This document shows positions 7,623 to 15,239 of a stretch of 50,511 nucleotides of DNA, one piece after another; positions within the stretch are counted from its first letter, which is position 1, and each line of letters opens with the position of its first letter. The stretch covers positions 1-50,511 of the forward strand of contig DWYL01000109.1 of NCBI GenBank assembly GCA_019118685.1, written 5' to 3'. The notes beneath the pieces are model-generated. The model was not told the origin of the DNA and did no database searches. It worked only from the letters and a program-made list of their open reading frames with translations. Both the position numbers and the translations under genes were made by a program. The DNA comes from Candidatus Blautia merdipullorum (GTDB lineage: Bacteria > Bacillota > Clostridia > Lachnospirales > Lachnospiraceae).

Positions 7623-8516
7623 ATGAAACAATATATATGCATTGATATAGGCGGTACTTCTATAAAATATGGTATGATCCAGGAGGACGGAGGTCTTCTC
7701 GTCACCGGAGAAATGCCTACAGAGGCTATGGAAAAAGGCGGTCCCGGAATTATGGAGAAAATACAGAATATAGCGGAAAAGTACATAGAAGAGTATGAGC
7801 CTGCAGGAATCTGCGTTTCTACCGCAGGTATGGTAGATTGTGAAGCAGGAAAGATTACCTATGCGGCTCCTTTGATTCCTGACTATACAGGCACAGAAAT
7901 CAAAAAGACCATGGAGCAGAGATTTCAGCTTCCCTGTGAGGTTGAAAATGATGTGAACTGTGCAGGGCTTGCAGAAAATTTTGCAGGCGCTTCCAAAGGT
8001 ACAAGCATTAGCTTGTGCCTTACTGTGGGAACCGGTATCGGCGGTGCGATCATCATAGACAATAAGGTATTTCATGGATTTTCAGGAAGCGGATGTGAAA
8101 TCGGCTATATGCATCTTCCGGGAGGGGAATTCCAGGACCTGGGAGCCAGCAGCATTCTGGTGAAAAAGACGGCGGAGTACAAGAATATTCCGGCGGAAAG
8201 CATTAATGGAAAATACGTTTTCGAGAATGCAAAAAAGGGGGATCAAGACTGTATACGGGCTATTGATCAGATGGTAGAGGTGCTGGGCATGGGAATCGCC
8301 AATATCTGCTATGTGATAAACCCGGAAGTAGTAGTGCTGGGAGGAGGAATCATGGCCCAGCAGGAATATCTGGAAGAGCGGCTGAGGAACAGCCTGGAAA
8401 AATATCTGATTCCTTCCGTAGCCCGCCATACCCGCCTGGCCTTTGCCAAACATCAGAATCAGGCGGGAATGCTGGGGGCATTTTATAACTTTAAATCAAG
8501 ACAGGAAAATCACTGA
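7623..8516 (+). CDS. nanK: ROK-family N-acetylmannosamine kinase
   Basis: Phosphorylates ManNAc released by NanA to ManNAc-6-phosphate, the NanE substrate. The 297 residues have the ROK/actin-fold ATP motifs: CIDIGGTSIKYG at the start, VENDVNCAGLAE, TVGTGIGGAII and VVLGGGIM. The GCEIGYMHLPGG segment supplies the sugar-contact Glu and His. The CxCGxxGCxE zinc motif found in most ROK kinases is absent: the equivalent stretch reads FQDLGASS. Family loss of zinc in some NanK lineages is known, so activity is still expected. The ribosome site is AGGAG. Specificity is taken from operon context; a glucokinase-like role cannot be excluded by sequence alone. Confidence 0.87.
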   Translation: MKQYICIDIGGTSIKYGMIQEDGGLLVTGEMPTEAMEKGGPGIMEKIQNIAEKYIEEYEPAGICVSTAGMVDCEAGKITYAAPLIPDYTGTEIKKTMEQRFQLPCEVENDVNCAGLAENFAGASKGTSISLCLTVGTGIGGAIIIDNKVFHGFSGSGCEIGYMHLPGGEFQDLGASSILVKKTAEYKNIPAESINGKYVFENAKKGDQDCIRAIDQMVEVLGMGIANICYVINPEVVVLGGGIMAQQEYLEERLRNSLEKYLIPSVARHTRLAFAKHQNQAGMLGAFYNFKSRQENH

Positions 8517-8548
8517 GAAAAAGATTGAAAAGGACAGGAGGCTGAAGA

Positions 8549-9370
8549 ATGGAAGAATATGAAAAAAATATAATTCCCCATATAGAAGCAATTTATGAGA
8601 CTTTTACTTCTCTGGAAAAAAATATAGCGGATTTTTTTATCCGCAGGGAAGGAAAAGGAGATCTGTCAGCAAAGAACGTGGCGAAACAGCTTTATGTATC
8701 TGAAGCCTCTCTGTCCCGGTTTGCAAAAAAGTGCGGTTACAAAGGATACCGTGAATTTCTATTCTGCTATGAACAAACGGGAGCACCAATAAACCGTCCT
8801 CCTGCCAGCGATCATATAAAAATGGTATTGAACAGCTACCAGGAACTTCTGAATAAAAGCTATTCTCTTATGGATGAGGAACAGATAGACAGGATTGAAA
8901 GCATTCTTTCCCAAAAAAAGAGAATCTATGTGTATGGCAAAGGCAGTTCCGGCCTGGTAGGCATGGAGATGAAACTCCGGTTTATGAGAATCGGCGTGAA
9001 CCTGGAAGCTATCACAGATGACCATATTATGAAGATGAACTCTGTGCTTGTAGATGAAGATTGTGCGGTTATCGGCATCAGCGTCAGCGGCAAGACGGCA
9101 GAGGTTATTGAATCTTTAAAGGCAGCTAAGAGGTGCGGGGCCACTACTGTGCTGATGACATCCCATATTGATAAGCAGTTTAAAAGTTTCTGCGATGAGG
9201 TGGTGCTTTGTGCAGTGAAGGAAAATCTGGAAACAGGCAAAGCCATTTCCCCCCAGTTTCCTATCCTGATCATGGTAGATATTATTTATTCCAGGATGCT
9301 GAGGGCGGATGAATTTCGGAGAGGAACTCTTCACGATTATACCCTGGAAGCTTTGGATGAAAGAGGATGA
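8549..9370 (+). CDS. RpiR-family transcriptional regulator, probable nan regulator
   Basis: A 273-residue regulator. The first ~80 residues are the RpiR helix-turn-helix domain (FTSLEKNIADFFIRR, then AKNVAKQLYVSEASLSRFAKKCGYKGYREF). Residues ~110-240 form a SIS sugar-phosphate-binding domain with YVYGKGSSGLVG and GISVSGKTAEVIES. RpiR/MurR/NanR-type proteins sense phosphosugars such as ManNAc-6-P or GlcNAc-6-P. It is last in the nan operon, 32 nt after nanK, and is followed by a strong terminator. The tandem TGAAA-N4-TTTCA boxes at nanE are its most likely sites, giving autoregulation. Target and effector are inferred. Confidence 0.9.
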   Translation: MEEYEKNIIPHIEAIYETFTSLEKNIADFFIRREGKGDLSAKNVAKQLYVSEASLSRFAKKCGYKGYREFLFCYEQTGAPINRPPASDHIKMVLNSYQELLNKSYSLMDEEQIDRIESILSQKKRIYVYGKGSSGLVGMEMKLRFMRIGVNLEAITDDHIMKMNSVLVDEDCAVIGISVSGKTAEVIESLKAAKRCGATTVLMTSHIDKQFKSFCDEVVLCAVKENLETGKAISPQFPILIMVDIIYSRMLRADEFRRGTLHDYTLEALDERG

Positions 9371-9389
9371 TATTCCAGGCTGCAATATA

Positions 9390-9418
9390 AAAAAGTCCCT
9401 GTAGCAGGGACTTTTTTA
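9390..9418. terminator. Bidirectional intrinsic terminator between rpiR and rubrerythrin genes
   Basis: GTCCCTG-TAG-CAGGGAC is flanked by six A on the left and six T on the right, so it can end both the nan operon (plus) and the rubrerythrin transcript (minus). Confidence 0.9.
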
Positions 9419-9420
9419 TA

Positions 9421-9957
9421 TTAGTAGTTTTCTACCTTTCTTTCAAAGTAAGCCTTTGGATGGGCGCATACCGGACAAACCTCCGGAGCCTCGTCCGCCA
9501 TATGTACATATCCGCAGTTTCTGCATTTCCAGCCTAAAGGAGCGTCTCCCTTAAAGGTTTTGTCTGCTTTATAGCTTTCCAGGAGCTTCAGATAACGTTT
9601 TTCATGGGCAGCTTCTACTTTTGCAACACCTTCAAATTTTGCGGCCAGTTCAGGGAAGCCTTCTTCTCTGGCTTCTCTTGCCATCCGGGCATACATGTCT
9701 GTCCATTCAAAGTTTTCTCCGGCAGCTGCGTCTTCCAGGTTGGCGGCTACATCGTGAATGCCGTGGAATTCTTTAAACCACATTTTTGCGTGTTCCTTCT
9801 CCTGCTCCGCTGTCTCCAGATAGAGTGCGGCCAACTGTTCATAACCAGCTTTTTTAGCGGCAGAAGCATAAAAAGTGTATTTATTTCTTGCCTGAGATTC
9901 TCCTGCAAAAGCAGCCATTAAGTTCTGCTCTGTTTTTGTTCCTGTATATTTGCTCAT
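9421..9957 (-). CDS. rbr: Rubrerythrin
   Basis: Non-haem diiron peroxidase that reduces hydrogen peroxide with electrons from rubredoxin-type partners, a main oxidative-stress enzyme of anaerobes. The 178 residues hold an N-terminal four-helix ferritin-like domain with Glu/His iron ligands ([25 protein letters not shown]) and a C-terminal rubredoxin domain with CRNCGY and CPVCAHP. Start ATG 9955-9957 has a GAGGAGG ribosome site; the frame extends upstream without one. It lies 101 nt downstream of the reverse rubrerythrin gene with a terminator hairpin between. Confidence 0.95.
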   Translation of the reverse strand: MSKYTGTKTEQNLMAAFAGESQARNKYTFYASAAKKAGYEQLAALYLETAEQEKEHAKMWFKEFHGIHDVAANLEDAAAGENFEWTDMYARMAREAREEGFPELAAKFEGVAKVEAAHEKRYLKLLESYKADKTFKGDAPLGWKCRNCGYVHMADEAPEVCPVCAHPKAYFERKVENY

Positions 9958-9982
9958 AGTAAAAACCTCCTCAATATGTAGT

Positions 9983-10030
9983 AAAAACCGGCCCATGAAT
10001 GGAAAATCGTATGGATTTACGGGCCGGTTT
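9983..10030 (-). terminator. Hairpin/terminator between reverse rubrerythrin and rubrerythrin
   Basis: AAACCGGCCC and GGGCCGGTTT (9985-9994 and 10021-10030) form a 10-bp stem with a 26-nt loop; on the minus strand it ends in TTTTT. Only about 25 nt separate it from the rbr start, so rbr is probably read by leakage through this site. Confidence 0.75.
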
Positions 10031-10058
10031 AATAGTTTCAATTTTTATCTTTTATAAA

Positions 10059-10601
10059 TTAGCCGAAGTATCTCTTCAGAAGTCCTGCGAAAGCTTTTCC
10101 GTGACGAGCTTCGTCTCTTGCCATTTCATGAACTGTGTCATGGATAGCGTCCAGGTTTGCTGCTTTTGCACGTTTAGCCAGATCGAATTTGCCGGCGGTA
10201 GCTCCGTTCTCAGCTTCTACACGCATTTCCAGGTTTTTCTTTGTGCTGTCTGTAACAACTTCGCCTAACAGTTCAGCGAATTTAGCTGCATGCTCAGCTT
10301 CTTCGTAAGCAGCTTTCTCCCAGTATAAACCGATTTCAGGATAGCCTTCTCTGTGAGCAACTCTTGCCATAGCCAGATACATACCAACTTCTTTGCATTC
10401 ACCTTCATAATTTGCTCTTAAATCTTCCATGATATCTTCGCTTGAGCCCTGAGCAACTCCTACAACATGCTCTGCAGCCCAGCTCATTTCTCCTGACTGC
10501 TCAGTAAATTTCTCTGCAGGTGCTCCGCAGACTGGACATTTTTCAGGAGCAGCATCGCCTTCGTAAACATAACCACATACATTACATACAAATTTCTTCA
10601 T
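10059..10601 (-). CDS. Reverse rubrerythrin (rubredoxin domain at the N-terminus)
   Basis: A 180-residue peroxide- and oxygen-reducing protein in which the order of domains is opposite to that of classical rubrerythrin. [21 protein letters not shown], the rubredoxin FeS4 site, occupies residues 6-26. The ferritin-like diiron helices follow with [34 protein letters not shown] and [15 protein letters not shown]. The architecture matches the clostridial reverse rubrerythrins (RevRbr/Hsp21 of C. acetobutylicum), which PerR strongly represses. A near-perfect Fur-family palindrome lies in its leader, agreeing with that. The ribosome site is GGAG just before the ATG. Confidence 0.93.
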   Translation of the reverse strand: MKKFVCNVCGYVYEGDAAPEKCPVCGAPAEKFTEQSGEMSWAAEHVVGVAQGSSEDIMEDLRANYEGECKEVGMYLAMARVAHREGYPEIGLYWEKAAYEEAEHAAKFAELLGEVVTDSTKKNLEMRVEAENGATAGKFDLAKRAKAANLDAIHDTVHEMARDEARHGKAFAGLLKRYFG

Positions 10602-10670
10602 AACTTTGATCTCCTTTTCTTTTTGGATTTTATTAAATCTGGCTTTGCCAGGTTTTTACTTAAATTTAAT

Positions 10671-10689
10671 AATAGTAATGATTACTATT
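10671..10689 (-). promoter_or_regulatory. PerR/Fur-family operator upstream of reverse rubrerythrin
   Basis: AATAGTAAT-G-ATTACTATT is a perfect 9-1-9 palindrome, the format of Per boxes. It lies just downstream of the predicted -10, so bound repressor would block initiation. It shares the core AGTAAT-N-RTTACT with the site in front of perR. Confidence 0.8.
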
Positions 10690-10703
10690 TTGCTTCTATG
10701 ACC

Positions 10704-10732
10704 AATCTAACATACTAGAGAAAAATTGTCAA
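10704..10732 (-). promoter_or_regulatory. Promoter of the reverse rubrerythrin gene
   Basis: On the minus strand TTGACA (10727-10732) and TAGATT (10704-10709) are 17 bp apart. The -35 overlaps the perR stop codon. The Per box follows 14 bp further on. Confidence 0.7.
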
Positions 10733-11136
10733 CTACTTTTCTGTAAATTTTTTTTGTCTAAGCAGTTTTTGCAGATACCATAGAAAGTTGTAGTGTGGGC
10801 AATAATCTCGCCGTCAAAATTTTCTGAGGCTTTCCGGGTGATATAGTCTATATCTGCCAGCTGGATATCTTTAATGCAGTGACACTGGGTACAGATAAAA
10901 TGGCTGTGGGGCCTGGTGTTGCAGTCAAATCTGTCCGGACCCTCCCCGGTGGAAATCTTAGCGATTTCTCCCAGCTCTACCAGGAGAGAAAGATTTCTGT
11001 ATACAGTTCCCAGACTGATATTTGGAAATTCTTCTTTGATTCCTGCGTAGACAGTATCGGCAGTGGGATGATCATGACAGCTTTTTACAAACTCTCTGAT
11101 ACTCTCGCGCTGACGGCTGTATTTTAATGCTGCCAT
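10729..11136 (-). CDS. perR: PerR-type Fur-family peroxide-sensing repressor
   Basis: Metal-dependent repressor of 135 residues. Winged-helix DNA-binding domain at 1-80 (HPTADTVYAGIKEEFPNISL, then GTVYRNLSLLVELGEI). The C-terminal dimer domain has two CxxC zinc pairs (CTQC and CKNC) and the regulatory metal ligands in DRFDCNTRPHSHF. The Asp in that segment (GPDRFD) fits PerR rather than Fur. Genomic setting beside two rubrerythrins and matching operators supports the peroxide role. It is probably autoregulated by the box at 11199-11213 and could read through into the rubrerythrin genes, since no terminator follows. Confidence 0.9.
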   Translation of the reverse strand: MAALKYSRQRESIREFVKSCHDHPTADTVYAGIKEEFPNISLGTVYRNLSLLVELGEIAKISTGEGPDRFDCNTRPHSHFICTQCHCIKDIQLADIDYITRKASENFDGEIIAHTTTFYGICKNCLDKKNLQKSS

Positions 11137-11198
11137 TGGTTTCTCTCCTTTCTATTTTCTATTGCGGTATTTGCCGGGAAATACCAAATGATTAATAA

Positions 11199-11213
11199 CA
11201 GTAATTGTTACTG
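11199..11213 (-). promoter_or_regulatory. Fur-family operator at the perR promoter
   Basis: CAGTAA-TTG-TTACTG is a perfect 6-3-6 inverted repeat, sharing AGTAAT-N-RTTACT with the reverse rubrerythrin box. It sits 5 bp downstream of the perR -10, consistent with autorepression. Confidence 0.75.
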
Positions 11214-11218
11214 ATATT

Positions 11219-11247
11219 ATAATAGCATATTAGATGAAATTAGTCAA
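11219..11247 (-). promoter_or_regulatory. Promoter of perR
   Basis: On the minus strand TTGACT (11242-11247), 17 bp spacer, TATTAT (11219-11224). An alternative -10 TATAAT overlaps it at 11216-11221 with a 20-bp spacer. Confidence 0.7.
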
Positions 11248-11303
11248 GTATAATTTTGAAAATTACCGGCCAGGGCAAACTGACAAAATTTACATAGGAG
11301 GGA

Positions 11304-11353
11304 TTGACAAAAGATAAGTAAATATTTATATTTAGAACATTGGAAGGTTTCCA
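11304..11353 (+). promoter_or_regulatory. Promoter and possible operator of the GH13 gene
   Basis: TTGACA (11304-11309), 17 bp, TATATT (11327-11332). Just past the probable start point is an inverted repeat TGGAA-GGT-TTCCA at 11341-11353, placed where a repressor would act. No binding protein can be assigned. Confidence 0.6.
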
Positions 11354-11415
11354 TAATTCATAATAAATGATAAAATATACAGTGATAAAGCTTAAAGAGA
11401 AGGGAGAAAGAGACT

Positions 11416-13221
11416 ATGTCAATGGATAAGCTGCGAAGCCTGTACTACGGGCTTTATGGAGAAAACGGAATAACCAACTTTTTTTATGACCAGCTGGTAG
11501 GAATCATGGAAACGGCAAAGGCTAACAGAAGCCCGCAGCTGAAGAGGCAGGATAAAAAAGGAAATTCCTGGTATCTTTCAGAGAATATGGTAGGAATAAT
11601 GCTGTATGTGGATAAGTTCAGTGAGGATCTGAAAAAGTTTGAGTCCAAGATTGATTACCTTTGCGACCTGGGAGTAACATATGTGCATTTTATGCCTTTG
11701 CTCCAGCCCAGAGAAGGACAGAATGACGGAGGCTATGCGGTAGCAGATTATCTGAATGTAGATAAGCGGCTGGGAACTATGGATCAGCTGGAAAAGGTAG
11801 TGGGTAAATTAAAGAGAAAAGGAATCCGGACCTGTATTGATTTTGTACTGAACCATACTGCAAAAGAACATGAATGGGCCCAGAGATCCAAGAAAAATGA
11901 GCCCGGTTATGAGGATATGTACTATATGTTTGACAACTATGGCATTCCTTCAGAGTACGAAAAGACATTGACAGAGATATTCCCTTCTGTTGCTCCGAAA
12001 AATTTCACTTATTATGAAGATATTAATAAATATGTGATGACCAGATTTTATGAATTCCAGTGGGATCTGAACTATAAAAATCCCAATGTATTTAATAAGA
12101 TCGCGGAAGTCCTGCTGACATTGGCAAACAAGGGAATTGATATTTTCCGTCTGGATGCCATTCCTTATATGTGGAAGGAACTGGGGACTAATTCTATGAA
12201 TCTGCCTCAGGTCCACACTCTTTTGAAAATGTATGAGATGATCATTGAAGAGGTGTGCCCATCTGTTATTTTCCTGGGAGAAGCTATTGTAGAACCTCAT
12301 GAGATCGTAAAATATTTTGGAACGCCCCAGGAAAAAGAGTGCCATATCATGTATAATGCATCTCTTATGGTGCTTTTATGGAATTCCCTGGCTACAAGGG
12401 ATGTAAGGCTGATGGAAAAATCATTGGCTATTGACTATGGAACTCCTGAGGACGGGGTGTGGATCAACTATGCAAGATGCCATGATGATATTGGCTGGGG
12501 GTTTGAGACGAATATCATCCGTGAGCTGGGAATGGATCCGGAAGCCCATAAACAGTTTATTATTCAGTTCATGGAAGGAAAATTCCCGGGAAGCTTCTCC
12601 AGGGGAGAACTGTACGAGTTTAATCCTCAGACACTGGACGCCAGAAACAGCGGAACAATGGCCTCTATGTGCGGTCTGGAAGAAGCAATCGGGGAAAAAG
12701 ACCGGTATAAACTGGAACTTTCTGTTAAGAGGATCCTTCTGCTGAACAGCGTTATCATTTCTTATACAGGAATCCCTCTTCTTTACAGCGGGGATGAACT
12801 GGGGCAGCTGAACTGGTGGGAGTATAAAAAGGATCCGGAGATCGCCCATGATTCCAGATGGCTCCATCGTCCGCCTATGGACTGGAAGAAAGCTGCGAAC
12901 CGCCATGACCAGAGTACTGTGGAAGGCATTATCTTCAGCAGGATCAAAGAAATGATTGAGGTAAGAAAGAGTCATGAGGTATTCTCTTCCAGGCTTCATT
13001 CCATTCCGGTGGATACCCAGAATAAAGCGGTATTCGGATTCCACAAAGAGGATAAGATGCTGGTACTGGCCAACTTCAGTGAAAAAGAACAGGTTGTAGA
13101 CTGTAATACAGTAAATTGGTTTGGACTTCCGGGCGAGCTCCATGATCTGATCCAGGGAAAGACTGTACGGCTATGGGAAAATATAATATTAGGACCTTAT
13201 GAATATCTGTGGCTGGTGTAG
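11416..13221 (+). CDS. GH13 amylosucrase-like alpha-glucan/sucrose-active enzyme
   Basis: Cytoplasmic 601-residue enzyme of the alpha-amylase superfamily with no signal peptide. An N-terminal helical region is followed by the (beta/alpha)8 barrel with YVHFMPLLQPREGQNDGGYA, CIDFVLNHT, the nucleophile Asp247 in FRLDAI, acid/base Glu289 in LGEAI, and Asp357 in ARCHDDIGW. The Asp-Glu spacing of 42 and the CHDDIGW motif fit GH13 subfamily 4 (amylosucrase/sucrose hydrolase). Whether it hydrolyses sucrose, transfers glucose or uses another alpha-glucoside cannot be told. It stands alone between its own promoter and a strong terminator. Confidence 0.85.
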   Translation: MSMDKLRSLYYGLYGENGITNFFYDQLVGIMETAKANRSPQLKRQDKKGNSWYLSENMVGIMLYVDKFSEDLKKFESKIDYLCDLGVTYVHFMPLLQPREGQNDGGYAVADYLNVDKRLGTMDQLEKVVGKLKRKGIRTCIDFVLNHTAKEHEWAQRSKKNEPGYEDMYYMFDNYGIPSEYEKTLTEIFPSVAPKNFTYYEDINKYVMTRFYEFQWDLNYKNPNVFNKIAEVLLTLANKGIDIFRLDAIPYMWKELGTNSMNLPQVHTLLKMYEMIIEEVCPSVIFLGEAIVEPHEIVKYFGTPQEKECHIMYNASLMVLLWNSLATRDVRLMEKSLAIDYGTPEDGVWINYARCHDDIGWGFETNIIRELGMDPEAHKQFIIQFMEGKFPGSFSRGELYEFNPQTLDARNSGTMASMCGLEEAIGEKDRYKLELSVKRILLLNSVIISYTGIPLLYSGDELGQLNWWEYKKDPEIAHDSRWLHRPPMDWKKAANRHDQSTVEGIIFSRIKEMIEVRKSHEVFSSRLHSIPVDTQNKAVFGFHKEDKMLVLANFSEKEQVVDCNTVNWFGLPGELHDLIQGKTVRLWENIILGPYEYLWLV

Positions 13222-13265
13222 AAACGAACCGGAAAAAGATGACATTTAGATAAAGAAAGATTAAT

Positions 13266-13318
13266 AGAAATAGGAAAGACTGAAAATTATCTGGACAGTC
13301 TTTCCTATTTCTATTTTT
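13266..13318 (+). terminator. Terminator after the GH13 gene
   Basis: A perfect 17-bp stem, AGAAATAGGAAAGACTG at 13266-13282 with its complement at 13296-13312, a 13-nt loop, then ATTTTT. Confidence 0.9.
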
Positions 13319-13376
13319 AGAAAAAATGAGAAAAATACAAAAACTCTCCCTTGCTTTTTTTATAACACTGGTGTAG

Positions 13377-13410
13377 TATAATGAATATCAAAACATAGTT
13401 TTAAAAACTA
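13377..13410 (+). promoter_or_regulatory. Promoter -10 and palindrome upstream of the TrhA gene
   Basis: TATAAT at 13377-13382 follows a poorly spaced TTGCTT (20 bp). Shortly downstream, TAGTTTT-A-AAAACTA (13396-13410) is a perfect 7-1-7 palindrome in the leader, possibly an operator. It is all AT-rich, so confidence is limited. Confidence 0.45.
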
Positions 13411-13485
13411 CATGATAAAATTAAGAATACTAATTGTGATTATAGAATATACTATAAAGGAAAACCAAGGACAGGAGTGGTAAGT

Positions 13486-14148
13486 ATGAAATTTAAGATT
13501 AAAGATCCGGGAAGCGCTATTACCCACTTTATCGGATGTGTTATGGCTATCGTTGCAGCAGCGCCGCTGCTGATCAAGGCTGCAAGAGAGCCGGGCAGTA
13601 TTTATATGATTGCAATGAGCGTGTTCATTCTGAGCATGATCCTTCTGTATGCGGCAAGTACTATTTACCATACTGTGGATTCTACAGAAAAGGTAAACCG
13701 CCGGCTGAGAAAGATGGATCATATGATGATCTTTATTCTGATCGCAGGAAGCTACACTCCGGTGTGTCTGATCACTCTGAAGGGAAAAACAGGATATATT
13801 CTCTGCGGGGCTGTATGGGCGGTAGCTCTGGTGGGGATCATCGTGAAAGCCTGCTGGATCACCTGTCCAAAATGGTTTTCTTCAGTAATTTACATCGGAA
13901 TGGGATGGCTGTGTGTATTTGCCTTTGTGCCTATCGTAAAAGCCTTTTCTCCTGCAGGGTTCGGCTGGCTGCTGGCCGGCGGCCTGATCTATACCATAGG
14001 AGGTGTGATCTATGCCCTGAAGCTTCCGATTTTCAACTCCAGGCATAAAAACTTTGGCTCCCACGAGATTTTTCACCTCTTTGTTATGGGAGGAAGCATC
14101 TGCCATTTCATAGTCATGTATTTCTTTGTCATGCCGGTAGGCGCATGA
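13486..14148 (+). CDS. trhA: Hemolysin III/TrhA (PAQR) family membrane protein
   Basis: Integral membrane protein of 220 residues with seven hydrophobic segments. PAQR-superfamily metal motifs are present: an early Ser and His in YAASTIYHTVDST, the central KMDHMMIFILIAGSYTP, and the late HEIFHLFVMGGSICHF. Despite the name, bacterial homologues are linked to membrane energetics and lipid homeostasis rather than to proven haemolysis. ATG 13486 follows AGGAG by 8 nt; an in-frame GTG at 13477 overlaps the ribosome site. It stands alone between terminators. Confidence 0.9.
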   Translation: MKFKIKDPGSAITHFIGCVMAIVAAAPLLIKAAREPGSIYMIAMSVFILSMILLYAASTIYHTVDSTEKVNRRLRKMDHMMIFILIAGSYTPVCLITLKGKTGYILCGAVWAVALVGIIVKACWITCPKWFSSVIYIGMGWLCVFAFVPIVKAFSPAGFGWLLAGGLIYTIGGVIYALKLPIFNSRHKNFGSHEIFHLFVMGGSICHFIVMYFFVMPVGA

Positions 14149-14156
14149 TATTTTAT

Positions 14157-14256
14157 AAAAAGGAGCTGGCATATTGATATGATTCCCCTTAAGTAGACAA
14201 GGTAAATAACCAAAATCTACTTAAGGGGAATCATATCATAGTGCCGGCTCTTTTTT
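14157..14256. repeat. Long 41-bp inverted repeat, bidirectional terminator between trhA and an AraC gene
   Basis: Arms at 14157-14197 and 14216-14256 match at 36 of 41 positions, with 23 consecutive pairs nearest the 18-nt loop. The outer ends are AAAAAGGAGC and GGCTCTTTTTT, giving T runs on both strands. It lies exactly between convergent genes. The size exceeds an ordinary terminator and suggests a miniature repeat element that also serves as one. Confidence 0.75.
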
Positions 14257-15076
14257 ATCGGTTTTTTCCCTGATCCTGGAAGTCTTTCCGGAAGACTCTG
14301 GGAGTAGTGCCGATATGCTTTTTAAAATAATTACAGAAAGAAGGCGCGTCTTTGAAGCCGCAGGATAAGGCGGTTTCTGTGATGGTATAGTCGGTGGAGC
14401 AGAGCATCTGGACCGCCATGCGGAGCCTGTGCCAGAGAAGATACTGTTTAGGGGAAGTATTTTCATGTTCCATAAAAATCTTATAAAGGTAGGTCCGGTC
14501 GATTCCCACATGTCTTGCTACATCAGAAATCCGGATGTCATAGCTGTAGTTATGTTCTATATATTCTTTGGCGGCTTTAAAATATTCATCGGAGAAGTCT
14601 CTGCTTTTTACCAGAACAGGATCCTGCATGAAAGAAAGGAGCAGGAGAAGATTGCCCAAAGGTTCCAGCTGCCGCCCGTGGGATTCTCTGAAAGAAGCCA
14701 GCAGCCGCTCCATACATGATAAGAAAGCAGAGACATTGCTTCCAGGATTCTGATAGATAAAAGAATGGGAGAAAACAGTCTGGGACAATATTTCAGGACA
14801 GGATTTTCCGTCAAATCCTACCCATGCATAGATCCAGGGATCTTCCTGGTCCGCCTGATAGTAGGTAGACTCCATGGGAGGAATAAGAAAAGCGTCTCCC
14901 TTTTTCAGAGAATAAGTAACGCCGCTTTTCTGAAAGATGCCTTTTCCTTCTAAAATAACATGGATGAGATAATGGGGACGGACAGCCGGCCCAAAATAGT
15001 GTCCTGGCTGACAGCTTTCTTTTCCGCAGAAATAGACCGTGAGAGAGGACTGCTCAGATGCTGATTTTTTTTCCAT
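14255..15076 (-). CDS. AraC-family transcriptional regulator with N-terminal cupin domain
   Basis: Regulator of 273 residues. Residues ~1-130 form an AraC-ligand-binding cupin (GPAVRPHYLIHVILEGKGIF, KKGDAFLIPP, YAWVGFDG). The last ~100 form the double helix-turn-helix (DISDVARHVGIDRTYLYKIF, ETALSCGFKDAPSFCNYFKK, GTTPRVFRKD). The fold and length match MsmR/RafR-like activators of alpha-galactoside genes. It is divergent from the HAD-GH36-MFS operon, the obvious target. The ribosome site is AGGAG. Its stop codon lies in the arm of the long inverted repeat. Regulation of alpha-galactoside use is an inference from context. Confidence 0.88.
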   Translation of the reverse strand: MEKKSASEQSSLTVYFCGKESCQPGHYFGPAVRPHYLIHVILEGKGIFQKSGVTYSLKKGDAFLIPPMESTYYQADQEDPWIYAWVGFDGKSCPEILSQTVFSHSFIYQNPGSNVSAFLSCMERLLASFRESHGRQLEPLGNLLLLLSFMQDPVLVKSRDFSDEYFKAAKEYIEHNYSYDIRISDVARHVGIDRTYLYKIFMEHENTSPKQYLLWHRLRMAVQMLCSTDYTITETALSCGFKDAPSFCNYFKKHIGTTPRVFRKDFQDQGKNR

Positions 15077-15239
15077 ATATAAACTCCTTTTCGTAATGCT
15101 TCCGGAAATACTTCATTATGCAACAATTTAACAATAAAATATGTAAAAAAGGATAGATTCTGCTCTGATAAGATTATATAATAAAATGTAGAGAACAGCA
15201 ATGAATCAAAAAATAACGGATTGCAAAGGAGATAAGACA

